Shown here: positions 17,836 through 27,185 of the stretch, one piece after another
Position numbering within the stretch: position 1 is the first letter of the stretch
Layout: each line of letters begins with the position of its first letter
DNA from: Kineosporiaceae bacterium
Lineage (GTDB): Bacteria; Actinomycetota; Actinomycetes; Actinomycetales; Kineosporiaceae
Assembly: GCA_016713225.1 (NCBI GenBank)
Contig: JADJPO010000002.1
Span: 1-64,000 of the forward strand
Direction of reading: 5' to 3'
DNA length: 64,000 bases
The notes under the pieces: model-generated
The model's input: the letters and a program-made list of their open reading frames with translations, nothing else
Told to the model about the DNA's origin: nothing
Database searches by the model: none
Position numbers and translations under genes: made by a program

Positions 17836-18633
17836 TCAGGAGCTGCCGACGAGTGAGCCGGCGAAGATCTGCCAGGCCAGCAACGACTTGGCGACGAGGC
17901 TGAGGACCAGATAGGTCCTCTCCCCGTAAACGTAGTCGGACCATCGACCGATCCTGCGGTACTGGAACCACTGGTTCAGTCCGAAGCTGAAGAAGAGCAG
18001 GGCTTGGGTCAGGACGATTCCGTAGACGAAGCCGGGGACGGTGTCGGCGGCGGCCACGTTGTAGACGATCGATACCCACGGCGCGAGACCGACGATGGTG
18101 CCGAACCAGAACGGCAGCATCGTGGTGGACGTCCGCTGTGGGGAGTTCATGAGTTCCTGCAGCCAGCCGAAGAAGATCATGGCCACGTTGGCGCCGGCGA
18201 CGGCGATGACGACGTTGATGCTCGTCATACCCGAGTAGAAGCCGATCAGGATCACCATCAGCGTCGCGCTGAACGAGTACTCGACCCATCGGAATCGATT
18301 GATCCCCTTGCCCAGATCACTCTCGTACCGTCGCCGAGACCAGGTAGCCGTCAGCAGGTGATCGACGGCTGCCAAGGTCAGGAAGATGGCAACGGCCCAG
18401 GCGATCTGCACGTCGAACAACCGCTCTGGCGCAACGGCAATCGACCCGGGCGGGCCGACCGGGACCGACGAGGTAACGGCGATGGCGAACGATCCGCCCA
18501 ACGCGAGGACGGCGACCGCCTGGCTGAGGTGCAGCAGTGCGAGCCCGAGATTCCAGCGGCGCAGCGAACCGAGGCGCTCCGAGGCGATGACGTGGGCACC
18601 GACGTGACGGTGCCCACCGAGAGTGTCGACCAT
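17836..18633 (-). CDS. heliorhodopsin
   Basis: 265 aa with seven transmembrane helices. Heliorhodopsins bind retinal as a protonated Schiff base and sit inverted in the membrane relative to type I rhodopsins. Family signatures are present: RRWNLGLALLHLSQ in the first helix, RWVEYSFSATLMVILI in the third with counterion Glu118, and GLNQWFQYRRIGRWSDYVYGE. The last helix, LVAKSLLAWQIFAGSL, contains the retinal lysine Lys249. The ATG at 18633 is preceded by GGAG. It is divergent from the SOUL gene. No retinal-producing genes (crt, blh) lie in the window. These proteins do not pump ions; signalling or enzyme regulation is proposed for the family. Confidence 0.95.
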   Translation of the reverse strand: MVDTLGGHRHVGAHVIASERLGSLRRWNLGLALLHLSQAVAVLALGGSFAIAVTSSVPVGPPGSIAVAPERLFDVQIAWAVAIFLTLAAVDHLLTATWSRRRYESDLGKGINRFRWVEYSFSATLMVILIGFYSGMTSINVVIAVAGANVAMIFFGWLQELMNSPQRTSTTMLPFWFGTIVGLAPWVSIVYNVAAADTVPGFVYGIVLTQALLFFSFGLNQWFQYRRIGRWSDYVYGERTYLVLSLVAKSLLAWQIFAGSLVGSS

Positions 18634-18683
18634 GTGAATGACTCCAAATTCCCTCGAGATGCGCGGAAGAGACAGGACCTGCC

Positions 18684-18689
18684 TACAGT
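18684..18689 (+). promoter_or_regulatory. -10 element of leaderless SOUL transcript
   Basis: TACAGT ends 5 nt before the GTG at 18695 and no ribosome site precedes that GTG, so transcription probably starts at or next to the codon. Confidence 0.5.
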
Positions 18690-18694
18690 GGGAC

Positions 18695-19273
18695 GTGACC
18701 GAAACCCAGAGATACACCGTCCTGGCGCAGCGCCCGGACCTCGAGATCCGGCGCTACGAGGCGCACGTGGTGGCCGAGGTCGTCGTCCCCGGGCCGGCTG
18801 ACAAGGCGGGCAATCGGGCATTCGGCACGCTCGCCGGCTACATCGGTGGCGCCAACACGTCCGCACGCCCGGTCGCGATGACCGCGCCGGTGTTGCAGCG
18901 GGCCGTGGCCGCTGGACGGTCGATCGCCATGACCGCACCGGTTCTGCAGCAGGCGACGCACCATTCGGACGAGTCGATCGTGAGTTTCGTGATGCCGGCG
19001 GGCGAGTCATTGCGGACCCTTCCGGCGCCCAAGGATCCGAGCGTCACCCTGCGCGCCGTCCCGGAGCAGTTCATGGCTGCCGTGCGGTACTCCGGGCGCT
19101 GGACCCAGGACAGTTATGACGAGCACGCCCAGGCACTTCACCGGGCGACGCAGGCGGCCGGCCTCGACGTCACCGGCCCGGCACAGTGGGCCAGGTACGA
19201 CCCACCATGGAAGCCGTGGTTCCTGCGCCGCAACGAGGTTCTGCTGCCCATCGCCTCGCCCGACCTGCGCTGA
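18695..19273 (+). CDS. SOUL family haem-binding protein
   Basis: 192 aa from GTG 18695, chosen by the leaderless -10 box; an upstream in-frame ATG at 18638 would give 211 aa. SOUL proteins bind haem or porphyrins and have a distorted beta-barrel built of two similar halves. Visible signatures are LEIRRYEAHVVAEV, FGTLAGYIGGAN, the doubled SARPVAMTAPVLQ / RSIAMTAPVLQQ motif, and a C-terminal WARYDPPWKPWFLRRNEV. It has no signal peptide. It is divergent from the heliorhodopsin gene 61 bp away. Confidence 0.88.
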   Translation: MTETQRYTVLAQRPDLEIRRYEAHVVAEVVVPGPADKAGNRAFGTLAGYIGGANTSARPVAMTAPVLQRAVAAGRSIAMTAPVLQQATHHSDESIVSFVMPAGESLRTLPAPKDPSVTLRAVPEQFMAAVRYSGRWTQDSYDEHAQALHRATQAAGLDVTGPAQWARYDPPWKPWFLRRNEVLLPIASPDLR

Positions 19274-19325
19274 CCAGACCTGAGGCCCTTCCGCCTCGCG
19301 ACATGCCCGTCGGCGGTGCACGCCC

Positions 19326-19985
19326 TCAGAGCTCTCGACTGAGCGCCCGCTCGAGCTTGGACGCCGTCCGAGCCGCGCGTGCACCCGAGGTCAGCAGCAG
19401 CCCACGGATCGCCTCGAGGAGCGGACGGTCACCCTCGACGAGCTCGACCTCGAGCTCTGACCACGTCGTCGAGATGGGCAGGGTGGCGGCCTTCAGCAGC
19501 ACGGTGGCCAGGACGTCGTCCACGGTGAACTCGGCCAGGACGATCCCGCCGCCGCCCAGGAGCGGGTAGGCGACGCGGTGGGTCCGCAGCCGCGCCACGG
19601 GTCGCAACGAAGCCCCCTGCACGTAGGCGTTCACCCGTCGCGCGAGACCGGCTGGCGCGCGTAGCTCGCTGGTGTAGGCCGAGTCACTCAAAGGCATGCG
19701 TATCTCGACTCGCTCCCCGTGCGCTCGAGGGAGTTTCAGGTGCCATCCCGCATCGTGCCCGCCGATGCGCCTGCGCAGCGTGATCCCGAGCCGGAGCAGG
19801 GTCAGCTCCGTGGTGTCGAGGTAGACCGCGTCGAGCAGCCGCAGCTGAGCGGCTCCCAGACGCGATCCGGGGATGATGGTCGACAGGTCCGGGATCGTGA
19901 AGTCAGCCGGCACCTCGAACTTGTACTCCACCTCGGTGGCGATGGTCGGTGTCACTGCGTCCTGATCCAGAACGGTCATGGTCAT
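19326..19985 (-). CDS. CYTH-domain protein (triphosphate tunnel metalloenzyme family)
   Basis: 219 aa. The ATG at 19985 overlaps the stop of the DUF4389 frame as ATGA. Near the N-terminus E18-V-E20-Y-K22 is the ExExK signature of CYTH enzymes. Basic and acidic strand pairs follow (LRRRIGGHDAGWHLKLPR, VLAEFTVDDV, WSELEVELVEGD), consistent with a tunnel that binds triphosphates with a divalent metal. It ends KLERAL. It may act as a triphosphatase or adenylate-cyclase-like enzyme; the substrate is not clear. Third gene of an operon with SRPBCC-like and DUF4389 proteins. Confidence 0.82.
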   Translation of the reverse strand: MTMTVLDQDAVTPTIATEVEYKFEVPADFTIPDLSTIIPGSRLGAAQLRLLDAVYLDTTELTLLRLGITLRRRIGGHDAGWHLKLPRAHGERVEIRMPLSDSAYTSELRAPAGLARRVNAYVQGASLRPVARLRTHRVAYPLLGGGGIVLAEFTVDDVLATVLLKAATLPISTTWSELEVELVEGDRPLLEAIRGLLLTSGARAARTASKLERALSREL

Positions 19986-20711
19986 GTCGTCCCCAGGTGA
20001 GGTGTTCGATGGGCCGCGAGGGCCGCGAGGGCCGGGTCGGCGGGGTCCTGGCCGCCGATGTCGAGCCGAAAGGGCGGATAGGTGTCGGTCATGAGCGCCG
20101 CATAGGCGGCAACCCGCACCGTCCATCGATCCAGCCCCAGGATCACGTCGAAGAGGAGCCTCGGATAGGTCCCCGTCACGGTGAGGGTCACGGCAGCGGC
20201 GAGGACGAGCAGCCCGATCAACCCCGCGCCGTTCTGCATCGCCCAGGTGCCCGGACCGGCGGCCCATCTGGCGCTCCACACCCCCCCCGCCCACCAGGAT
20301 GGCGACGATGAGGTAGTGCGGCAGGGCCAACAGCCACCACTTGACCAGCACGAGCCCACGAGAGAGGCGTTGGGGGTGGTCGACCGAGAGGTGGGCCGGA
20401 TAGTCCGGCACGTCGTGCAGGCTGAACGGTGGGTACCGATCGGTGCCCAGCGCGCCGTAGGCGTAGTAGCTCACCCGCCATGTCCAGCGCAGCACGCCCA
20501 CGTTGAACGTGAAGAGCGCCAGCGGGTATCGGCCGGTGACGACGATGGCGAAGAAGGCCATCACCGACGTCACGCTGAAGGCGACCCACAGGCAGGCCAG
20601 TACCACGTAGTGCGGAATCGCCAACACCCACTTCACCGACCACAGCCACCGGGACAGGTGCGGTTCGAGCTCCGCTTCGAGGTGAACCGGCTGGAGCGAG
20701 GGTGTCGTCAT
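19982..20711 (-). pseudogene. DUF4389 membrane protein with homopolymer frameshift
   Basis: The protein starts at ATG 20711 (ATGA overlap with the upstream gene) and reads two DUF4389 units: WLWSVKWVLAIPHYVVLACLW, then LVLVKWWLLALPHYLIVAIL. At an 8-G run (20281-20288) the frame is lost. Removing one G rejoins VWSARWAAGPGTWAMQNGAG and a third membrane stretch ending RLDIGGQDP, and then stops at 19982, where the CYTH gene starts. The corrected product would be about 242 aa with four or more helices. The extra G is either a sequencing error, phase-variable slippage, or a true mutation. Confidence 0.7.
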
Positions 20712-21388
20712 GACGTTCTCTCGGGCGAGCGTTCGGCACGGTCCCTGATGCCGCGAAGCATCCGCTGGCTCATCAGGAAGCTCACCATCTCAGTCGGCTC
20801 GACCATCAGCGCGGCCCATCGACGCGTGTACCCGTACCGCTCGCGGACGACGAGGCGGCTTGTCCCGGAAACAGTTTCGCGAATCACGAAAGCCCAGGTG
20901 AACTCGAAGGGTGACGCCGCGCCACCGGCCGGGACGCCGCCGCGCAGCACCAGAGCGTGGTCGGGATCCACCTGGACGACGCCCAAGGCCATTCCCGGCG
21001 CGAGCTGAATCTCGTCGCCGACGGCGAGGTGCTGCCATTCCGAGACGATCTCATCGGCATTGTGGATGTCGGCGCCGAAGAGATTCTCCAGGAGGGAATA
21101 GCTGTAGAAACCACCCCGGCTCTGGCCGAGCTGCACCACCCAAGGCCAGATGCCGTGAGGGTCGGCAGCAATGGTGATGGCTCGCGTGGACTGCAGGCTC
21201 GGGTGGAGGATCAGGACGTCCCCGGGCAGGGCCGTGGTGGCCTCGTCGTCGACGGCGCCGAAATGGAGTGACCACCGCCGCAGCGCCCACGTCGCGCCGA
21301 TGAGGGCGCTCGACGGCAACAGCACCCGGAGCGCCAGGGCACGCGCGGCGCCCCGACGGCTCTTCCCAGCTGGAGTAGTGCCCTGCAT
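20708..21388 (-). CDS. SRPBCC-like protein with N-terminal membrane anchor
   Basis: 226 aa. A basic N-terminus and one hydrophobic helix (about 18-37) precede a domain with ITIAADPHGIWPWVVQLGQSRGGFYSY. This is the start of the polyketide-cyclase-like START/SRPBCC fold often annotated as DUF2867/SRPBCC. Later strands (FTWAFVIRET, TSRLVVRERYGY) fit the same fold. The stop overlaps the next ATG as ATGA. It is first of the three-gene operon. The ligand is unknown. Confidence 0.7.
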   Translation of the reverse strand: MQGTTPAGKSRRGAARALALRVLLPSSALIGATWALRRWSLHFGAVDDEATTALPGDVLILHPSLQSTRAITIAADPHGIWPWVVQLGQSRGGFYSYSLLENLFGADIHNADEIVSEWQHLAVGDEIQLAPGMALGVVQVDPDHALVLRGGVPAGGAASPFEFTWAFVIRETVSGTSRLVVRERYGYTRRWAALMVEPTEMVSFLMSQRMLRGIRDRAERSPERTS

Positions 21389-21652
21389 GTGTCCCCACTG
21401 ATCGGCAGTCTGACGACCGCGAGTCGGCGCTCACTGCGGGGACTGGGCAGTGCAGGCTCTGGATGAGTCACCGGTGAGCCTGTGTCATGCAGCCTACGCG
21501 GGGTTCGGCACCGGTGCCGTGTGCGATCGACCATGGAGTGGCGGATCACGCGTGGCCACGTATGCTCGAACTCATCCGGCCGTTCAGAGCCGTGCTGCCC
21601 AGCCCCTGCAGTGACCGAGGCATTTCCGGTCGCAGTCCGAGGGGGAGTTCCA

Positions 21653-23245
21653 TTGAGCAGCACAGACAAGCGCGTCGACATCTCACATCCCGTGGTCCAC
21701 GGCCCTGGCGATTCCGGCCTGCGCGGTCGGCGCGAGGGTGATCGATCACCGATGTGGCGGAGCCGCCGAGCCGCATTCGCCGTAGCCATCGTTCTGGTGG
21801 CCCTGGATGCCGTCCTGACCGGCTGGTCGACCCCGCGGGGGGCCGAGACCACCGGGCAGGCCCTGACGGCGATCGCGGTGAGTCTGCTGGTAGGCATCGC
21901 CGCGGGTTTCCTGGCCGCCACTCGGTGGGCAATACTCCTCGCCCCCATCGGGTTTGCCGCGCTGTTCGAACTCACTCGCCTCGGCACCAGTGGGCCGCTG
22001 GTGGACGGGATCCACCTGGGCGGCACCTACGGCGTCCTGGCGTTCGCCTCGGGCCGTGGCCTCGACGTGATGTTGGTCCTCATGCCGATGGCGCTCGGCG
22101 CTGCGCTCGGCGCCGGACGTGCCCGGTGGGTGAACGGCGACAGTACCCCGCACCGTCTCGGGGCCGGGATCGCCCGCTGGGGCCGACGCACCGTCACGGT
22201 GGTGGTGGCGGCCGGCGTCGTGGCCCTCACCGTGGGTCTGGCCCGCCCCGCGACCACGGCCCCGATCCTCGGAACGGACGGCAAAGCGTTGGTGGGCAGC
22301 GTGTCCGAGCTGAGTCGGATCGAGGTCAACGGCAGCAAGCTGGGCATCATGATCCGCGGCAACAGCGTGACGAACCCGGTGCTGTTGTACCTGGCAGGTG
22401 GCCCGGGTGGCAGTGACCTCGGCGGTCTGCGCCGCAACGGCGAGGGGTTGGAGAAGACCTTCACCGTCGCCAGCTATGACCAGCGTGGCGCCGGGAAGTC
22501 CTTCGACTCCCTCGACCCGACGTCCACCTTGACCCTGGCCGGGGCGATCGACGACGCGATCGTGGTCACCAACTACCTCCGTGCGCGGTTCCACCAGGAC
22601 AAGATCTACCTGGTCGGCAACTCTTGGGGGTCGCTCCTCGGGGTGCTCGCCGCCCAACAGCACCCCGAGTTGTTCGCGGCATTCGTCGGCTCCGGCCAGA
22701 TGGTCGATCCGTTGGCGACGGACCGGATCTACTACCAGGACACCCTGGCCTGGGCGCAGCGGACCGGCAATTCCTCACTGGTACAACAACTCACCCGCAA
22801 CGGGCCGCCCCCATACGCCGACGCGTTGAAGTACGAACCGGCGCTGGGCAACGAGCAAGAGGTGTACCCCTACGACGACAGCCGCTTGGCCGAGAGCGCA
22901 TACGGGGTCTCCGGCAACATCATCTACCCCGAGTACAACCTGCTCGAGAAGGTGCATGTGCTGGGCGGGACGCTGAACGTGTTCTCGTTCTTGTACCCGC
23001 AGTTGCAGGAAGTCGACTTCCGGACCCAGGTCACCACGTTGGCCATCCCGGTGTACCTGGTGCAGGGAGGCCGTGAGACCCGCGCCCGGGCCGAACCGGC
23101 CGCCGAGTGGTTCCGGGTGTTGAGGGCTCCCACCAAGCAGCTCATCACGTTCCCGGACGCCGGCCACCGAGCCCTGTTCCAGCAACCCGAACTGTTCAAC
23201 CAGGTGATGACCGAGACCGTGCTGCCCCAGACCCGGGCTCGATGA
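21653..23245 (+). CDS. membrane-anchored alpha/beta-hydrolase (S33 proline iminopeptidase-like)
   Basis: 530 aa from TTG 21653, chosen because GAGGGGGAG lies just upstream. In-frame starts before it lack a ribosome site. The N-terminal third has four or five transmembrane helices, beginning at AAFAVAIVLVALDAV. Then comes an extracytoplasmic hydrolase: LLYLAGGPGGSD (oxyanion loop), YDQRGAGKSFD, nucleophile Ser in LVGNSWGS, and the histidine in FPDAGHRALF. This is the GGPG/GxSxG/DxGH pattern of peptidase S33 enzymes. It lies directly before a MacB-like ABC ATPase and permease and is probably co-transcribed, suggesting a shared envelope role. Confidence 0.82.
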   Translation: MSSTDKRVDISHPVVHGPGDSGLRGRREGDRSPMWRSRRAAFAVAIVLVALDAVLTGWSTPRGAETTGQALTAIAVSLLVGIAAGFLAATRWAILLAPIGFAALFELTRLGTSGPLVDGIHLGGTYGVLAFASGRGLDVMLVLMPMALGAALGAGRARWVNGDSTPHRLGAGIARWGRRTVTVVVAAGVVALTVGLARPATTAPILGTDGKALVGSVSELSRIEVNGSKLGIMIRGNSVTNPVLLYLAGGPGGSDLGGLRRNGEGLEKTFTVASYDQRGAGKSFDSLDPTSTLTLAGAIDDAIVVTNYLRARFHQDKIYLVGNSWGSLLGVLAAQQHPELFAAFVGSGQMVDPLATDRIYYQDTLAWAQRTGNSSLVQQLTRNGPPPYADALKYEPALGNEQEVYPYDDSRLAESAYGVSGNIIYPEYNLLEKVHVLGGTLNVFSFLYPQLQEVDFRTQVTTLAIPVYLVQGGRETRARAEPAAEWFRVLRAPTKQLITFPDAGHRALFQQPELFNQVMTETVLPQTRAR

Positions 23246-23295
23246 CCAGAGCCGGCAGCGCCCCAAGGTCCACTACCCCGCAGGAAGGCTCTCCC

Positions 23296-24126
23296 ATGCT
23301 CGGACACACCCGACCCGAGACCGCTACCCTTCGCGCCGCCGTCCCCCCTGTCACCGTCAACGCCGAGGCCCCCGCTGACGGCGCGGCGCCGTCCGTCGTG
23401 GCCGAGGCCATCGGATTGAGCAAGGTCTACGGCACCGGATCAGCCCTGGTGACGGCGCTGGACGACGTGACGGTCAGGTTCACTCGAGGCGAGCTCACCG
23501 CGATCATGGGACCGTCCGGGTCGGGCAAGTCCACCCTGATGCACTGCATGGCAGCCCTCGATGTGCCGACGTCCGGCCGGGTCATCGTCGACGGAGTGGA
23601 CCTGGGTGGCCTCGGCGACCGGGATCTGACCCAGCTGCGACGCGATCGGCTCGGCTTCGTCTTCCAGGCCTACAACCTGGTGCCCACCCTGACCGCCCGC
23701 GAGAACATCACCCTGCCCGTCGACATCGCCGGCGCCCGGCTCGACCTCGCCTGGTTCGACACCGTCGTCGACACCCTCGGCATCCGAGACCGGTTGACCC
23801 ATCGCCCGAATGAGTTGTCCGGCGGTCAGCAGCAACGGGTGGCGTGTGCCCGGGCACTGGTCAGCCGACCCGCGATCATCTTCGCCGACGAGCCGACCGG
23901 CAACCTCGACTCCCGCGCGAGCGCCGAGATCCTGCGCTTCCTGCGCCGGTCCGTCGACGAGTTCGGGCAGAGCATCGTCATGGTCACCCACGACCCGACG
24001 GCCGCCGCCTACGCCGACCGGGTGCTGTTCCTGGTCGACGGGCGGATCGTCGCCGACCTCGCCCACCCGACCGTGTCCGCCGTCCTGACCACGATGGCCA
24101 CGCTCGATTCACCCGGGCAGGATTGA
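23296..24126 (+). CDS. ABC transporter ATP-binding protein (MacB/LolD type)
   Basis: 276 aa from ATG 23296 behind AGGAAGG. After a 40-residue flexible N-terminus it shows the complete nucleotide-binding set: Walker A GPSGSGKST, Q-loop FVFQAYNLVPTLT, signature LSGGQQQRVA, Walker B AIIFADEPTGNLD, and switch VTHD. The GNLDS and VFQAYNLVPTL wording is typical of ATPases that pair with FtsX/MacB-fold permeases, and the permease follows after 1 bp. It powers a mechanotransmission-type export or lipoprotein process at the membrane. Confidence 0.93.
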   Translation: MLGHTRPETATLRAAVPPVTVNAEAPADGAAPSVVAEAIGLSKVYGTGSALVTALDDVTVRFTRGELTAIMGPSGSGKSTLMHCMAALDVPTSGRVIVDGVDLGGLGDRDLTQLRRDRLGFVFQAYNLVPTLTARENITLPVDIAGARLDLAWFDTVVDTLGIRDRLTHRPNELSGGQQQRVACARALVSRPAIIFADEPTGNLDSRASAEILRFLRRSVDEFGQSIVMVTHDPTAAAYADRVLFLVDGRIVADLAHPTVSAVLTTMATLDSPGQD

Positions 24127-24127
24127 G

Positions 24128-26662
24128 ATGCTGCGCCTCACCCTGGCCAGCGCCCGCGGACACCTGGCGCGCTTTCTGCTGACCGCCTTCTCGGTGATGC
24201 TCGGCGTCTCGTTCGTCGCCGGCACGTTCGTCCTCAGCGACAGCATCGACGCCACCCTGACGGGCCTGTTGTCCAACTCGCTGAAGGGCGTTGACGTCAC
24301 GGTTCGCTCGGCGGATTCGCAGACCGGCGCCGCGATCAGCAGCGGTGGCACCACCACCGAACTGCCGCTGGCGCTGGAGCAGACGTTGGCTGGGGTGCCC
24401 GGGGTGGCTCGCGTCGTACCCGAGTACCAGGGCAGCGCCCTGATCGCCGGCCGGGACGGGACGGCGGTCGGTGGTGGCGGGGGCGCTCCCGGCCTCGGGT
24501 TCGCCTTCCGAGCCGACAGCTCCGCCTTCACGCTGGTGCAGGGTCGCGGCCCGACCGGGCCGGGCGAGGTCGCCGTGGAGCAACTGACGCTCGAGAAGGC
24601 CGAGCTGGCGGTAGGTGACCGCACCCAGGCCGTGATCGGCGGCCAGACCCGCGCCGTCCTGATCACCGGTGAGGTGACCTTCGGCTCGCTGTTCGGCGCC
24701 ACCGCCGTCCTGGTCGACGAGGCCACCGCCCGGACGGCGTTCGCCCCCGACGGGACCATTCCCTCGTTCTCGATCACCGCCGCCTCGGGCACCAGTCAGG
24801 AGGCGCTGCGCACCGCCGTGGCCGCCGTCCTGCCCGACACCGCCGAGGCGGTCACCGGCGCCACCATGGAGCGCGAGAGCGCGGCCACCGTGAAGACCGG
24901 GCTCGGCTTCTTCACCACGTTCCTGCTGGTGTTCGCCGGCGTCGCCCTGTTCGTCGGCTCGTTCATCATCATCAACACGTTCTCGATGCTCGTGGCCCAG
25001 CGCACCCGCGAGCTGGCGCTGCTCCGCGCCCTCGGCGCCTCTCGCGGGCAGGTGCTGCGGATGGTGCTCGGCGAGGCCGCGCTCGTTGGGCTGGTCGGTT
25101 CCGGCCTGGGTCTCGGTTTCGGCATGCTGATCGCCGCAGCAGCCCAGTGGGCGATCCGGGCGTTCACCGGAGCGGACGTCGGGTCCGGCCTGCCGGTGCA
25201 CCTCGACACCGTGGCGTGGAGCCTGCTGGTCGGCACCGCGGTCACCCTCATCGCTGCCGCCATACCGGCCCGCCGCGCCTCGCGCACCGCACCGATGGCG
25301 GCGATGCGGGCCGACTCCACCATCACCTCGACCGGTCTGCGGCTGCGTGGTGCCGCCGGTGCCGCGATGCTCGTGGTCGGGGCGATCGTGCTCGGGATCG
25401 GCGTCTGGCGCTCCGACCCACTCTGGACCCTCGCCGGAATCGGTGCGGCCCTGACCGTGCTGGGCATGCTGGTCGCGGCACCCGCCGCCACCCGACCCGT
25501 GGTGCGGGTGATCACCTGGCCGTTCGAACGTTTCGGCGGTGTGGTGGGCACCCTGGCCCGCGAGAGTGCCCTGCGGGTGCCACGCCGGACGGCGAGCACG
25601 GCCAGTGCGCTCATGATCGGCCTGGCGCTGATCGCCGCCATCTCGGTGCTCGCCGCCAGCGTGAAGACCAGCGTGGCCGAGACGGTGACCCGCGACATCA
25701 CGTCCGACTTCGTGCTCACCGCCGGGGCGGGCTCGGTGCCGGCACCGGTCGGGGTGGCCATCGCGACCCTGCCCGGGGTCGGGTCGGTCGCCCGGATCGG
25801 GCACGTCGACGCCACGATCGGATCGTTCGCCACCGCTGCCGTCGCGATCGATCCCGTCGCGTTGGCGCAGAACTTCGCCCTGACGTTCCGCTCGGGCCGG
25901 GTCGACGCCCTCGGCCGGGACACCGCCCTGGTGGACGATCTCACCGCCACGGCCCGGGGGTGGACGGTCGGCACCCGGCTCGACGTCGCGGTGGGTGCCC
26001 TGACCCGTGAGCCCCTCACCATCGCCGGGATCTTCAAGGCCAGCCAGGCCTTCAGCGCCCACCTGATCGTGAGTCGTGCGCTCTATCTGGAGGCCGTTCC
26101 CGCCAATCAGCAGTCGGACGACGAGGTGTACGTCAAGGCCGTTCCCGGCACCGATGCCGCCACCCTGCACGACGAGCTCGTCACCGTGGCCAAGCCCTAC
26201 CTGGTGGTCTCCGTCCAGGACCGGCAGGAGTTCAGCGACGCCACCGGCGCCTCGGTCGACACCCGGCTCAACCTGCTCTACGTGCTGCTGCTGTTCAGCG
26301 TCATCGTGGCCGTTCTCGGAATCGTGAACACGTTGGCGTTGTCGGTGTTCGAACGCACCCGCGAGATCGGCCTGCTCAGGGCCGTGGGACTACGCCGCCG
26401 GCAGCTCTCCGAGATGATCACCATCGAGGCGATCGCCACCGCGGTGTTCGGCGCCGTCCTGGGCACCGTGCTCGGCCTGGGGCTCGGCGTCGCGCTGCAG
26501 CACGGACTGGTCCCGCAGGGGGTTGATTCCCTCGCCGTCTCCTGGCCCATCCTGATCGCGATGATCGTCGCAGCCGGTGCGGTCGGCGTCCTCGCGGCGG
26601 TTCTGCCGGCGCTGCGTGCCGTCCGGCTCGACATCCTGACGGCGATCGCCACCGACGGGTGA
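24128..26662 (+). CDS. ABC transporter permease, FtsX/MacB superfamily, duplicated
   Basis: 844 aa. An N-terminal helix (about 13-33) leads to a large extracytoplasmic MacB-PCD-like domain. A three-helix FtsX block beginning FFTTFLLVFAGVALFVGSF follows, with the LRALGASRGQVLRMVLGE coupling motif. A second helix plus periplasmic domain comes next, and a second FtsX block at the C-terminus contains LLRAVGLRRRQLSEMITIEA. This twofold arrangement is standard for actinobacterial exporters of this type. It starts 1 bp after the ATPase gene stop. Confidence 0.93.
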   Translation: MLRLTLASARGHLARFLLTAFSVMLGVSFVAGTFVLSDSIDATLTGLLSNSLKGVDVTVRSADSQTGAAISSGGTTTELPLALEQTLAGVPGVARVVPEYQGSALIAGRDGTAVGGGGGAPGLGFAFRADSSAFTLVQGRGPTGPGEVAVEQLTLEKAELAVGDRTQAVIGGQTRAVLITGEVTFGSLFGATAVLVDEATARTAFAPDGTIPSFSITAASGTSQEALRTAVAAVLPDTAEAVTGATMERESAATVKTGLGFFTTFLLVFAGVALFVGSFIIINTFSMLVAQRTRELALLRALGASRGQVLRMVLGEAALVGLVGSGLGLGFGMLIAAAAQWAIRAFTGADVGSGLPVHLDTVAWSLLVGTAVTLIAAAIPARRASRTAPMAAMRADSTITSTGLRLRGAAGAAMLVVGAIVLGIGVWRSDPLWTLAGIGAALTVLGMLVAAPAATRPVVRVITWPFERFGGVVGTLARESALRVPRRTASTASALMIGLALIAAISVLAASVKTSVAETVTRDITSDFVLTAGAGSVPAPVGVAIATLPGVGSVARIGHVDATIGSFATAAVAIDPVALAQNFALTFRSGRVDALGRDTALVDDLTATARGWTVGTRLDVAVGALTREPLTIAGIFKASQAFSAHLIVSRALYLEAVPANQQSDDEVYVKAVPGTDAATLHDELVTVAKPYLVVSVQDRQEFSDATGASVDTRLNLLYVLLLFSVIVAVLGIVNTLALSVFERTREIGLLRAVGLRRRQLSEMITIEAIATAVFGAVLGTVLGLGLGVALQHGLVPQGVDSLAVSWPILIAMIVAAGAVGVLAAVLPALRAVRLDILTAIATDG

Positions 26663-26700
26663 GGCGACCCGGACCCCCACCGGTGACGGAGGATGGCGGC

Positions 26701-27120
26701 ATGCGCTCGACCCTCACCCTGCGCGCCCACGGCGCCGCCGATCCCGACCTGGCGTGGGAGCGGTATGCGCAGCTGGACCTGTGGCCGACCTGGTCGCCGC
26801 ACATCCGGCGGGTCGAGCCGGCGGGTGCGCGGTTGAGCATCGGGCTCGCCGGGGTGGTGCACGGTCCGGTCGGGATCGCGGCCGGCTTCGTGGTGACCGA
26901 GCTCGACGAGGCCGCCCGAACCTGGCGGTGGCAGGTACGACCCGCGCTCGGATCACGCATCACCCTGCCTGTGACGCTCGACCTGGCACACACCGTGCAG
27001 GCGCGTGCCGGCGGGTCGCAGACCGCGCTGACGATCTCGGCGTCGGTGTTCGCCGCGCCCCTGGTGGCCGGCTACGCACCGATCGCTCGGCTCGCCCTGC
27101 ACCGTCTCGTCAATCCCTGA
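26701..27120 (+). CDS. SRPBCC family protein
   Basis: 139 aa from ATG 26701 behind GGAGG. The sequence has a polyketide cyclase/START-like pattern: WERYAQLDLWPTWSPHIRRVEP near the start (the entry helix and first strand), then LAGVVHGPVGI, WRWQVRPALGSRITLPVTLDLAHTV, and a long C-terminal helix. These small proteins enclose a hydrophobic cavity and bind or process lipids or aromatic ligands. It is separate from the ABC operon by 38 bp but has the same orientation. Confidence 0.75.
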   Translation: MRSTLTLRAHGAADPDLAWERYAQLDLWPTWSPHIRRVEPAGARLSIGLAGVVHGPVGIAAGFVVTELDEAARTWRWQVRPALGSRITLPVTLDLAHTVQARAGGSQTALTISASVFAAPLVAGYAPIARLALHRLVNP

Positions 27121-27185
27121 TCCGGGCCGAGAAAGGGCTGTGGATAACTGATTCGGGCCGTGATTCCCGGTCCATGATGCTCCGC

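Noticed and set aside
19326..20711. A single 461-aa DUF4389-CYTH fusion protein
   Set aside because: The join passes through an Arg-rich out-of-frame stretch created by the 8-G run; the alternate frame has the true DUF4389 end and an ATGA start for CYTH.
23984..26170. 728-codon open frame antisense to the ABC permease
   Set aside because: Composition is Gly/Asp/Arg low-complexity, and the sense strand encodes a complete FtsX/MacB permease.
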